This document shows, in pieces, positions 7,675-15,972 of a stretch of DNA of 22,354 nucleotides. The position numbers and the translations under genes are program-made. Where the stretch lies: contig JBNGIQ010008258.1 of NCBI GenBank assembly GCA_049999765.1, positions 1-22,354 of the forward strand, in the 5' to 3' direction. This stretch comes from Phaeoceros laevis (taxonomy: Eukaryota; Anthocerotophyta; Anthocerotopsida; Notothyladales). How positions within the stretch are numbered: position 1 is the first letter of the stretch; each line of letters begins with the position of its first letter. Under the pieces are notes generated by a model. It was not told the origin of the DNA, searched no databases, and saw nothing but the letters and a program-made list of their open reading frames with translations.

Positions 7675-7689
7675 TGGTATCAGAGCGGG
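7675..7689 (+). other. Primer-binding site of element A
   Basis: TGGTATCAGAGCGGG, complementary to the 3' end of initiator Met-tRNA, with no gap to the LTR. Confidence 0.92.
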
Positions 7690-7698
7690 AGCACTAGG

Positions 7699-7887
7699 AT
7701 GGATCCCGCTTTGGCACCTAAGTCTACTTGCGCAGTCTGCAACTGCATTTCTGAAGACTGCATCAAAACCTTGACACATGAACATTTTAGACTAGTTCTA
7801 CAGTCCCTGAAAATGTCGTTGTCGAAGAGATTTGGGTCGCTTGCCGAGTCCTTCCTTGCCGCTGCAGTGCATCACTACTACAGTTGA
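7699..7887 (+). CDS. Pre-gag ORF0a of element A (small Cys-rich protein)
   Basis: A 62-residue ORF whose ATG lies 9 nt after the primer-binding site. It has the cluster CAVCNCISEDC (C-x2-C-x-C-x5-C) followed by LTHEHF, then the stretch VLQSLKMSLSKRFGSLAESFLA, ending HHYYS and TGA. It is over 75 percent identical by eye to the element E copy (772-957). Intact frame length, the same end point and mostly conservative differences suggest it was under selection in the lineage. It is not a known copia domain to me. Possible roles (RNA binding, or a short upstream ORF controlling the next one) are inference. Confidence 0.6.
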   Translation: MDPALAPKSTCAVCNCISEDCIKTLTHEHFRLVLQSLKMSLSKRFGSLAESFLAAAVHHYYS

Positions 7888-7899
7888 CATTGCGGCGCA

Positions 7900-8506
7900 A
7901 TGCCTAGAAGAAGAGGTTGGAAAGTAGCATCAGGTTGTCCAGGGGATGTTCAGTAGAATAGGCTCGAAAATTTCTTGTCGTCAGCCGTAGAACCTGCATT
8001 CAGAAGGCAAGAGCCTGTTAGATCACGTCTCCTTGTAGGTAGTAAGCAACCTGATCCTCTCGCACAAATTAAGGCAAAGGTTAGACAAAAATTGCAGAAA
8101 GCAAGTGAAATTTCTGTCAAAAGGGGTCGTGCACTCACCAATTCTAAGGCAACACTTTGCCAGCAGTATACAGATCATTTCAATTCGTTTGTCACCGACA
8201 GGTTAGTTGTTGGTTGAGGTGTATGAAGCCATAAGGACGATAGCTGCACAAAACGTGAAGCAAATTAGGGGTGTCTCAGATAGACTTGACGAAGTTTGGG
8301 TAAAGCTTGAAGAACTAAGTATTCAACTTCGTACCTCTACCATATCCAGACAGTCATCTGAACCTGAGACACGTTACGGCTTCAGGCACCTAAAGAATCA
8401 TGAATCACCAGTCATTCAGCATATGCAGGAAGCATTAGATGACTGTGATAAAAAGGCTGCTCAAATCATCAAAGCCCTAAGAAAGAGGGGTGTAAATCCT
8501 ATCTAA
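7900..8506 (+). pseudogene. Pre-gag ORF0b of element A (unknown function)
   Basis: Begins ATGCCTAGAAGAAGA (MPRRRG) 12 nt after the ORF0a stop and ends ...KALRKRGVNPI at 8506, 11 nt before the gag ATG. Defects: TAG at about 7954-7956 where E has CAA, and a shift near 8200-8210 (DRLVVG, whereas E reads QLLVEVYD). The C-terminal half has EVWVKLEELSIQL, YGFRHLKN and MQEALDD, strongly like E (119-760). It is basic at the start and helical in the second half. The family is unknown to me; the tight packing with gag suggests it is part of the same RNA programme. Confidence 0.6.
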
Positions 8507-8517
8507 TCAATGCATGA

Positions 8518-9720
8518 ATGTCCTATAGAGGAAGGGGTGCGAAGAATCCACCTAGAAGAGGTAGAGCAACTAGTCGAGGTCGTGTAGCACGAGGAAGGGG
8601 GCACGTTGTCGGTAGTCCATGGGACCCTTTTGATCCCCTATCTCTTAGCAGCACCTCCTCGCAGTCAAACACATCATCTCTTCAGAGTCCTGCACCAAGT
8701 GCACAGTCCAGTACAAGTACTACTGCACAAGTATATGCATTGAGACAAGGGTTAGCTTATCAGCTAGCTACAAGAGTAGTCCAAGCAATAGTTGCTGCCG
8801 GTACTGTCAATAATACCACAGTTAATAATTTGAAGATATACTTTAAAGAAAAGGACAGGTTCTCAGGCGCTCAATTTGACATATGGGCGTTAAGGGTTAA
8901 GACAATACTCAAAGAGCATGACTAATGGGATATGGTCATAGGAACCGCAGCAAAACTAGCCACTGGGTCAGCACTAGCAGACATTGATGCCTGGAACAAA
9001 AAGGACCTACGAGCGTTAGGAGTAATCCAGTCAACGCTGGATGGTACCATGGTGTGTGTGTGTAGAGTATTTGAAGAGGTTTACTACACACGTGATGTTG
9101 GTTCAACCAAGGAAGCTTGGGATGCGTTGACTCAAGCCTTCCAGGTCGTCAATGGAACCTCAATGGTAACAGCTACCAGATCCTTCTACATATTCGAAAT
9201 GAAGGAGTCAGATTCTATTGAGGCCCATATTAGTAAGTTCCGGACACTTCGTTCTAAATTGACAACGAGTGGCACAACTACAATAGAAATACAGGCTGCA
9301 ATAGCCTTGCTGCTCACCCTGCCATAAAGTTATAGAACTTTTGTGAGCAATTATAGCTCAAACCTTCGTAACATACAGCAAGCTACACTAGCTGGGCAAA
9401 TTCCAGCTGTCCATTTATCTGACCTGGTTGGTGCTCTTCTTGAAGAAGAGGCCACATGAATTGCAAACCGAGGTGGCACCTCCCACAGAGGAGAGACCTT
9501 AAACAGGGCGCTCTTTACTCAAAGAGGCCCTCACAGGCCACCACCGAGGCAACCATGGTCAAACAACAATGTTGTACAGGGAAAGAAGCGTCCAGGGGCT
9601 ATGACAGCAAAGAAAAAGGGTCCTTGCAACTGGTGTTTGATACCAGGTCACTATGAGTCGGAATGCCGAAAGAAGAAGGCCAACGAGCCTCGTAGGGTTG
9701 CACCTGCAGCAGAGAGCAAC
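8518..9720 (+). pseudogene. gag: Copia gag of element A
   Basis: Starts at the ATG at 8518 (MSYRGRGAKNPPRRGRATSR), an Arg-Gly-rich N-terminus, then a Ser/Thr/Gln-rich stretch. The copia gag core follows (FKEKDRFSGAQFDIWALRVKTIL, WDALTQAFQ, KSDSIEAHISKFRTLRSKL-like text, LLLTLP, YRTFVSNYS). The CCHC zinc knuckle CNWCLIPGHYESEC is at 9625-9666. Stops interrupt it after KEHD (near 8923), after LLLTLP (near 9325) and in EEEAT (TGA for a likely CGA near 9457). Gag forms the particle and the knuckle binds element RNA. Confidence 0.85.
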
Positions 9721-10083
9721 CTTGTTCAAAGGAAAAATACCATACTTGCGGTATTCATGGTTGCAACAACCCAAATGAACGATGTATGGTACCTTGTCAA
9801 TGATTCATGTGCATCTGCCCACATATGTCACAATAGGAAATCATTCTTGCAGTATACAAAAATGCCACCTGGACAGCAGGTACTGGTGGGCGATGATAGA
9901 GGCCTTGACATATTGGGAGTAGGCACAGTGCCAATTTTGCTAACCGACAGAAGTACCATTAACCTCATGGATGTGCTACATGTCCCTGCAATGGTCAAAA
10001 ACCTTGTGTCGGTTAGCAAGTTTCAGAAACAACATGGACTAGTCATATCGTTTGTAGATTTGGACTGTCTCAAATGTTACTAA
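9721..10083 (+). pseudogene. pol: Copia protease of element A
   Basis: An aspartic protease domain. The active-site region reads NDSCASAH, starting with Asp at 9802-9804. The usual Gly of DSGA is Cys here, which would probably harm catalysis; element B has the normal DSGAST. Following motifs are PPGQQVLVGDD, PILLTD and MDVLHVPAMVKNLVSVSKFQ, typical of copia. The frame ends in a stop at 10083 before the pre-integrase zinc region. Confidence 0.85.
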
Positions 10084-11560
10084 TCCATAGTATAAGTCTA
10101 GGACAGTTGCAATAGGCCATCCAGTCAATGACTTGTATGCTCTTGATTTTACCTCCAAGTTTGGGCTGCCTCCACCTTCGGTACAGGTAACCCAAGCAGC
10201 ACTGAGGGATCAACAGGCACTGCTGTGGCATTATCGTCTTGGGCATGCAAATTTTGATAAAATAAAAGCAATGATATCTGATAATACTCTCTACAGAGAG
10301 AAATTCCTGCTCAGGTTTGCCGAGAGGCAATTCTGCGAAGCCTGTGCTTTTGGCAAACACCAACGATTACCTTATAAAGACACCAACCCAAACAGGGCTA
10401 CAAAGTTGCTGGAAGTGGTGCACTAAGACCTGTGTGGTCCCATGTCCACCTCGTCTCTTGGAGGTGCCAAATATATCCTTTCGTTTGTTGATGATTGGAG
10501 TCATTATACAATCACCTACTTCATCAAGCGTAAAAGTCAAACGTTAGGATGCTTTCGGGAATATGTTGTGTTTGCGCAACGGCAAATTGGAGAACTGGTT
10601 AAGACCTTACGGACAGATGGGGATGGTGAGTATTGTTCTGATGAGTTCTCGGCTTATTGTCGATCACTTGGCATTGCTCGTCAGCTCACTGTTCCCTATA
10701 CTTCTGCACAGAACCCACTCGCGGAGCTTAGCAATAAGCATTTGCAACAGGCTGCAAAATCAATGTTGCAAGTTTCTGGTTTGTCCAGGGGAAATTGGGC
10801 AGAAGCTGTTGCTATAGCTAATTAACTATATCAAAAACTGTCTGCCAACCAAAGCTTTCACTGGGTCCACTCCCTTTGAGCGGTGGACATCACAGAAGCC
10901 TAGAATTGACCATCTTCGGATCTTTGGGGCTCCAGCCTATGCACATCTTTCCAAAGATCAACGTGTCAAGTTGGACTACAAGGCACGCAAATATATCTTT
11001 GTAGGATACACCGAAGGTATTAAGGGGTATAAACTCTATGACCCTGACACCAGAACTACTACGCATGCTAGAAGTGTGTTGTTCAATGAGCTTCCTCTTC
11101 TCATACCTCCACCGTTAGCTCCCTTAAGTACACAAGCTAGCAGCAGTCATTCAGATGACATGGAGGATACAGACGTAGAGGTACAGCCACCAATTAAGGT
11201 GGCAGCACCACAAATAGCGACAACACCACCTTCTACACAAGGACAGTCCTCTAGTACACCCGTTTCAGTCTCCACTCCAACTGTAGGGCAGCAGGACCCA
11301 TTAGACACACCCATCAAGGAACCTAGCTACTTCCCTGACGACAACGTGTCCAGTCGGGTCTCTGGTGCTCAGCATATGTCAATTGATGCTAAGGAGGAAC
11401 CTGTATATGAAAAAAATGACGAAGGGTTATCCAATGTTGAAGAACACATGTTGCCAGCACATACTGAGGTGTACGTACCTGAAGTACCCCTGATAAGAAG
11501 TGCGAGGAGGCATACAGCCTCACCTAATGAATGGCAAACTCCTCGTTTTAACATATAACT
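10084..11560 (+). pseudogene. pol: Copia integrase and linker of element A
   Basis: The pre-integrase zinc region H-x-H/C-x2-C (LWHYRLGHANF...FCEACAFGKH) is at about 10226-10360. The catalytic core follows: H*DLCGPMSTSS with TAA at 10424-10426 just before the first Asp, then RTDGDGEY holding the second Asp, and QNPLAELSN holding the Glu. A frameshift near 10825 moves to the frame of LRIFGAPAYAHLSKDQ and YIFVGYTEGIKGYKLYDP, then the acidic, Pro/Ser/Thr-rich linker (10971-11558). Integrase would insert the DNA copy into the genome. Both this copy and B have QNP[LI]AEL where copia usually has QNGVAER. Confidence 0.85.
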
Positions 11561-12379
11561 CATTTCTGGTGGAAGACCAAGTTGAGCCCATCGATCTAAG
11601 TGAACCACAGTCATATAAGGAGGCAGTTACTTCTCATGAAGCTGAGAAATGACATGTGGCAATTCAGTCAGAATATCAATCACTTGTAGATAACAAGACA
11701 TGGGAATTGGTCGATTTACCTCCAGGCCGCAAGGCTGTAACATGCAAATGGGTGTTCAAGAAAAAGCTTGCACAGGATGGCACAATAGCCAGATATAAAG
11801 CCCGTCTTGTTGCTCGTGGGTACAGTCAGGTAGAAGGCTTGGATTACACCGAGACCTTCTCACCTGTAGTTAGGGCCACTTCAGTTAGAACACTTTTAGC
11901 TATGGCAGCACAACATGATTACATGATGCACCATATGGACGTCAAGATGGCGTTCTTGAATGGCACCCTGGAAGAAACGATTTATATGAGACAACCTGAG
12001 GGGTTTGAGGACAAGAAGCATCCTGATAAAGTGTGCAAGCTCATTAAAACTATATATGGGTTGAAGCAGTCACCAAGGGTGTGGTACAAGGATTGATAAG
12101 TACCTTAAGGATTTTGGATTCATACAAAGTGACTCGGACAACAATGTCTACTTGCTGCATGATAAGGACAGAGTTGTGTATCTAGCACTATATGTTGACG
12201 ATGCTGTGATTATAGCCAGCAGTCCAGCACTCAAGGACAAAGTAAAAAGGATACTCACATCAGAGTTAAGCATGATTGATCTAGGGCAACTCACGTATTT
12301 CCTTGGTGTACAAATTATCCAGAACCTGGCCCTGCACACGGTGTTCATACATCAGTCACAATTCATAAGACAAGTATGA
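11561..12379 (+). pseudogene. pol: Copia reverse transcriptase of element A
   Basis: RT region: SYKEAVTSHEAEK before a TGA near 11650, then WELVDLPPGRKAVTCKWVFKKKL, YSQVEGLDYTETFSPVVR, the RT core motif MDVKMAFLNG, IYMRQPEGF and IYGLKQSPRVWYK. A frameshift near 12093 leads to the second part, with the catalytic YVDD at 12191-12202 and LGQLTYFLGVQI. It closes in TGA at 12377-12379 inside the connection. It aligns end to end with the intact element B copy (3305-4800). Confidence 0.9.
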
Positions 12380-12391
12380 ACGAAATTCCGT

Positions 12392-13189
12392 ATGCAAGAC
12401 TGTAAGCCTGCTGCTACACCTCTAACAGTAGGTGATAAATTGACTCTGGATCAATGTCCAAAAATAGAGGAAGAAAGGCAGAAGATAGAACAGTTACCTT
12501 ACAAGTCTGCTGTATGTAGCCTTATCTATTTCAGAAATTGGACGAGGCCAGAATTATCACAGTCAGTGGAAGCCACGGCCCAATTTCTAACCAATTATGG
12601 TACCTCACACTGGGCAGCTATTCAGCGCATTATGAGATACCTGAAAGGCACACCTACTCTTGGATTGTTACACAAGCAACATCCAGGGAGTTTGTTACTT
12701 ACATGTTTTTCAGATGTTGACTGGGCAGCAGACAGTGACACCAGGAGATCAATCTCCGCCAACTGCCTGCTACTGGGCCAAGATGAGTACCATTCCACCA
12801 TAATCTCATGGTACAGTAAAAAGCAAGACGTCGTTGCCCTCTCCTCCACTGAAGCGGAGTACGCAGCCACTGCTACAGCAGCACAGGATGTGGTGTACAC
12901 TAGAGCATTGCTTGAATCTCTTGGAGAAAAACAAACAGCACCAACCTTGCTTATGTGCGACAACCAGTTGGCAATTGCGTTAGCCTGCAACCCTGTCATG
13001 CACTCTCGCACCAAGCACATAGACATAAAACACCACTTCATTAGGCAGGTGGTCAATGACGGCAACGTCAATCTGCAGTTTTGTCCAACAGATGCTAATG
13101 TCGCAGATGTGCTAACAAAATCCTTAGCGCGGGAAAAGCATGAAAAGTTTTGCAAGGCCATGGGCCTTACAACTATGCCAGACACTTAG
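12392..13189 (+). CDS. pol: Copia RT connection and RNase H of element A
   Basis: An open frame of 265 codons, starting in the connection (KPAATPLTVGDKLTL) and running through NWTRPELSQSV, YLKGTPTLGLL and the RNase H motifs SDVDWAADSD, SSTEAEY, CDNQLAIALA and DVLTKSLA, to the pol stop at 13189. The three acidic RNase H residues in these motifs are present. It is only the 3' fragment of a polyprotein broken upstream at 12379; its first Met is internal, not a true start. The stop is 17 bp from the stop of the antisense gene. Confidence 0.88.
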   Translation: MQDCKPAATPLTVGDKLTLDQCPKIEEERQKIEQLPYKSAVCSLIYFRNWTRPELSQSVEATAQFLTNYGTSHWAAIQRIMRYLKGTPTLGLLHKQHPGSLLLTCFSDVDWAADSDTRRSISANCLLLGQDEYHSTIISWYSKKQDVVALSSTEAEYAATATAAQDVVYTRALLESLGEKQTAPTLLMCDNQLAIALACNPVMHSRTKHIDIKHHFIRQVVNDGNVNLQFCPTDANVADVLTKSLAREKHEKFCKAMGLTTMPDT

Positions 13190-13206
13190 AGAAACCTAAC
13201 ATGCTA

Positions 13207-13664
13207 CTAGGCAGTGCCAGCCAGACTACCTAACCCTGCATGTCTCCATCCCTGGAATCTGCGCTGTGGCATGATGGTGGAGCACTTGTACCAAGGCTCT
13301 GCAGTCATTGACACAAGTGTGGATTAGCTGGAAGTCACATTCCCTACAGAGGGAGCCCACAACAAAGCGCCAAAGGACATACCTAGCGCAGGATCAGCCT
13401 GCCATCCTCAGAGAAGTCGCTGCCCGCATACATGAAGCGATCTGAACAGAAGGGCAGAAATCTGAAGGGTGCACTCGGGACCAGTTGAGGAAATCCTTGG
13501 GCGTGGTGCCATTGTGAGTGAGCAACCTCAAGTTCTTCCTTCAGACTATGCAGCTTGGTGAAGTCGGCGCACACAGGACACGGATTCCTACGCCGGGAGC
13601 AATCACGGAGCGCAAGCACCAATACTGCCGCCGCCAGGAGCGCAAGTGCGGAAGCCGCCAGCAT
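13207..13664 (-). pseudogene. Antisense accessory gene of element A (intron-containing, unknown family)
   Basis: Runs against pol. Exon 1 is 13664-13383, intron 13382-13299, exon 2 13298-13207. The N-terminus MLAASALALLAAAVLVLAL is a clear hydrophobic helix, followed by basic RDCSRRR, a C-P-V-C motif, LHSLKEELEVAHSQW, LVPSAPFRFLP and MYAGSDFSEDGRLIL. Exon 2 begins EPWYKCSTIMPQRR and ends at TAG (13209-13207). It aligns with the element B gene (2809-3224), including intron place and exon 1 length (282 against 279 nt). One base is missing at the exon 1 end compared with B, making TAG at 13385-13383. A small membrane-anchored or secreted protein is the best description; I do not recognise the family. 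Confidence 0.68.
13299..13382 (-). other. Predicted GT-AG intron in the antisense gene (element A)
   Basis: 84 bp on the minus strand. The donor is G/GTATGT and the acceptor GACTGCAG/AGCC. The first exon 2 bases (AGCC.TGG) match those in element B, whose intron is 81 bp at the same position. The stop of exon 1 abuts the donor because of a one-base loss relative to B. Confidence 0.6.
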
Positions 13665-13767
13665 GGTCTTGAGAAGTAACCAGGTGAAACGAAACCCTAG
13701 CAGGTTACTCGTTCGAAACCAGGGAAGTCATACAGCAAATACATAACTTACAGTCGGGTTGGTTGGC

Positions 13768-13787
13768 TATTCATTATCCATATAAAG
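13768..13787 (-). promoter_or_regulatory. Putative promoter of the antisense gene in element A
   Basis: On the minus strand TTTATATGG is followed by GATAATGAATA (13778-13768), about 105 bp upstream of the antisense ATG. Element B has the same 11-mer and a TATA-like box in the same order next to its polypurine tract. Function is inferred. Confidence 0.4.
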
Positions 13788-13790
13788 CCT

Positions 13791-13799
13791 AAGTGAAAG
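13791..13799 (+). other. Polypurine tract of element A
   Basis: AAGTGAAAG directly before the 3' LTR. The longer GCCTAAGTGRRAG string is shared with element B. Confidence 0.75.
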
Positions 13800-14061
13800 T
13801 ATAGAAATTAAGGTTAATTAAGTAGGCATTAGATAGATAATAATAATATATTTAATAGTCGAACCCTCAAGCGTCAACCAACGTAAACACTAGATGTAAA
13901 CAGGCACGACTTAACTGTCATGCCCTAAAGGCCAACCGCCATCCCGGTGATGGGACGCGGTCAACCGCCACCTCCTTCCTTTAAGAGGAGCGTGAGCGGC
14001 AATATAATTATCGTCTTCTTGATCTCATCTTTCTAGCATCGATCCTACCAATACATCTTCA
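13800..14061 (+). repeat. 3' LTR of element A
   Basis: 262 bp, the same length as the 5' LTR with no indels. By hand count 15 positions differ (about 5.7 percent): 12 transitions and 3 transversions. The main hairpin (13902-13925) is damaged here at several positions. The outer flank is ACATA, the target-site copy. Confidence 0.92.
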
Positions 14062-14066
14062 ACATA
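14062..14066. repeat. Target-site duplication of element A, right copy
   Basis: ACATA, against ATATA at 7408-7412. On the element B strand it lies within the codons for AKSML of the integrase. Confidence 0.75.
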
Positions 14067-14587
14067 GACTTTGCAGTCTCTTGCAGTCTGCAGTTTGTCA
14101 ATTCAGCAATGGGATTCTGCGAGGATGTATAAGGTACAGTGTATTGGCTTGCTATCCCCAGATCCTTGCAGTAATCCACAAACGCATCACTGCAGTACTC
14201 ACCTCCGTTATCACTGTGTAGGATCTTGAGGAGGGCACCAGTCTGGTGTTGTGCATATGTGACATATTCACGAAGGCATCCAAGTGTTTGACTCTTAAAC
14301 TTGATGAGATATACCACCAAGTAACGGCTCCAATCATCAATGAAGGTAAGTGTGTACTTAGCACCTTCAAAAGAGGATGTAGACATTGGTCCACAGAGGT
14401 CTGAGTGCACCAACTCAAGGAGCTTGGTGGCTCGCATAGGATTGGAGTCCGTATAGGGTAGCCTGTGATGCTTGCCAAACACGCATGCTTCACAGAATTG
14501 TTTCTCGACATGCTTGAGGAGAAACTGCTCTCTGTAGAGGTTTGTATTGCTGGAGACCATTGCTTTCAACTTCTCAAAGTTGACATG
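14067..14587 (-). pseudogene. pol: Integrase core of element B, 5' half
   Basis: Begins after a stop at 14590-14588 (CRL*HVNFEK). It has the zinc region Cys pair (FCEACVFGKHH) and the catalytic core with HSDLCGPMSTSS (first Asp), HSDNGGEYCSD (second Asp) and QNPIAELTN (Glu), so all three acidic residues remain. It is then split by element A at AKSML and resumes at 7407. The motifs are closer to the copia norm than in A (DNGGEY against DGDGEY). The Glu motif shows the lineage form QNP-I-AEL. Confidence 0.88.
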
Positions 14588-15277
14588 TCAAAGACGGCAG
14601 TGCCAAAGCATGGTCTGCTGCTGTACATAAGCTGCCACTGTAACATATGCAGATGCAGCTAAGGGGAGCTTCGACACAAAGTCTAGCTTATAGATGTCAT
14701 TAACTGGAGTACCAGTGGCCTTGACATGCCCCCTGGATAGTGGATCGGTAATGATGCAGGTCATTCCGCTGAAGAAGACATCTAAGGATGTCTGACATGT
14801 GAACTTAAGAAGAACTACAAGGTTCTTGACCATTTTTGGAACATAGAGGACATCTTGTAACAATATGGTGGTGTGATCTTTAAGAAGGATAGGGACTATA
14901 CTCCTACCAGCTATCGGGCTTCCGCTATCATCACCCATTAACACAACCTGACCTGGTGGTATCTTAGTGTACGCACTGAACGCATCTCTGGAGTGACAGC
15001 AATGTGTTGACGCTCCCGAGTCAAGAAACCATGCATTTGACTCTGTTACAGTAGATACCAAGCAAAATGCTAACAGAGTGTGCTGTTTGCGTTGTGCCAG
15101 GTTAGTTTCAGCAGGAGGAGCTGTCCTCCTAGGCTCATTAGCCTTCTTTTTCCTGCATTCAGCCTCATAGTGGTTTGGAATGAGGCACCAGTTACAAGGC
15201 CCTTTCTTTTTAGTTGATCCAGGTTGAGCTGGACGTCTTCTGAAATTATTGTTGCTGCTATTGTTTAATTGCCAAGG
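14588..15277 (-). pseudogene. gag-pol: Gag zinc knuckle and protease of element B
   Basis: The frame is open from the element C junction at 15277 down to the stop at 14588. It holds the CCHC knuckle CNWCLIPNHYEAEC (15155-15196), the basic CRKKKANEPRR, and the protease active site LDSGAST (15005-15025) with the normal Asp, Ser and Gly. PPGQVVLMGDD, PILLKDHT and QDVLYVPKMVKNLV follow, leading into the pre-integrase LWH. The frame has no ATG of its own because the gag start is lost behind gypsy C; knuckle and protease share one frame, as expected for a copia polyprotein. Confidence 0.88.
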
Positions 15278-15550
15278 CTGTCAATGTTATGGCATCAGAC
15301 GGGTTTGTTGCCCAACTAGAGTTAGTATTGGGAGTCACCAGCAGTAACTAGCTGTAACTAGTCTTTACTTTGCCTTACCGGAAATGCGTCAGGATAATGC
15401 CGCTGACGTCGGCATGGCAAGACACTAGGGCGGAATGCATAGGACCGTAGAGGGTAACTGAAGTCACCCTTGAAGCATGTAAGAGGCATTAAGCCTCTAT
15501 CAATACAAGATTGCAGGCCCATCTCGAGGCCTGACCCTTGCCGTTAAAAC
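15278..15550 (+). repeat. 5' LTR of gypsy element C
   Basis: About 273 bp, from TGTCAATGTTATGG, where the element B reading frame breaks, to the base before the primer-binding site. The 3' edge reads TTAAAAC, not CA, so the end is either mutated or off by a base or two. Confidence 0.75.
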
Positions 15551-15563
15551 TGGTATCAAAGCT
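15551..15563 (+). other. Primer-binding site of gypsy element C
   Basis: TGGTATCAAAGCT, the Met-tRNA complement with one change (A for G at the ninth base). Confidence 0.8.
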
Positions 15564-15972
15564 ACGTTGTCTGTAAACGACGGATCCGTGGATGTACGAA
15601 GAGGATCGGCTCCTGGCGTTGTTGCCATTCTCGATCTCTCTTCCTCGCGGCACTCGCACTACGGCGGTGCACATCAGGGTGTGGTGTGCCATCTCAGAAT
15701 CTTGCCCCCTACGCGGCGCGAGCTTAGGAGTGCATTTGCATTGGTACGCCACTACCGACGACATCTGCCGCTACACTGCATCATCGGCTTGGTGGAATTG
15801 TTGGTACTCAAATTGGACGAGCCGGAAACGGTAGTTTGGTCGTCGCCGGAGAGGGGAGCGTGGAGGCTGTTGTGCTATCACCTCGGACAGGTGTTAAACC
15901 TGGTCGGACCGGGGACAGAGGAGTTTAGGGCGCAGGTGGACGCCATAGTACTCGATGGGAGATCATGGCGCA
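15564..15972 (+). other. Leader of gypsy element C
   Basis: About 400 bp between the primer site and the gag ATG. A 160-codon frame (15567-16049) crosses it and overlaps gag, but shows no known domain. It is GC-rich, which alone makes long frames likely. I treat it as untranslated leader, with low certainty. Confidence 0.4.

Larger units (their letters stand above)
7413..14061 (+). mobile_element. Complete copia element A (6.65 kb)
   Basis: A full-length element with two 262-bp LTRs, a primer-binding site, a polypurine tract and a 5-bp target duplication. Internal order: ORF0a, ORF0b, RG-rich gag with zinc knuckle, protease, integrase, RT, RNase H, then an antisense intron-containing gene before the 3' LTR. 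It sits head-to-head inside element B. All of its sense ORFs larger than ORF0a are broken by stops or frameshifts, so it cannot move on its own as it stands. Confidence 0.93.
2367..15277 (-). mobile_element. Copia element B, split by several insertions
   Basis: A minus-strand Ty1/copia element. In element order: zinc knuckle and protease (15277-14591), integrase (14587-14067, resumed 7407-6984), linker (5440-4800), RT and RNase H (about 4800-3305), antisense accessory gene (2809-3224 on plus), polypurine tract (2602-2610) and 3' LTR (2367-2601). It is interrupted by element A with a 5-bp target duplication, by the PPR block and by a poly(A) micro-insertion, and its gag start and 5' LTR are cut off by gypsy C at 15278. 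When A and one target copy are ignored, the integrase frame continues without a shift, which proves the two halves are one element. Confidence 0.92.

Noticed and set aside
12622-13185. 187-codon minus-strand frame opposite RNase H of element A
   Set aside because: Shadow of a real coding frame; it has no equivalent opposite element B RNase H and no own start context, unlike the antisense gene further downstream.
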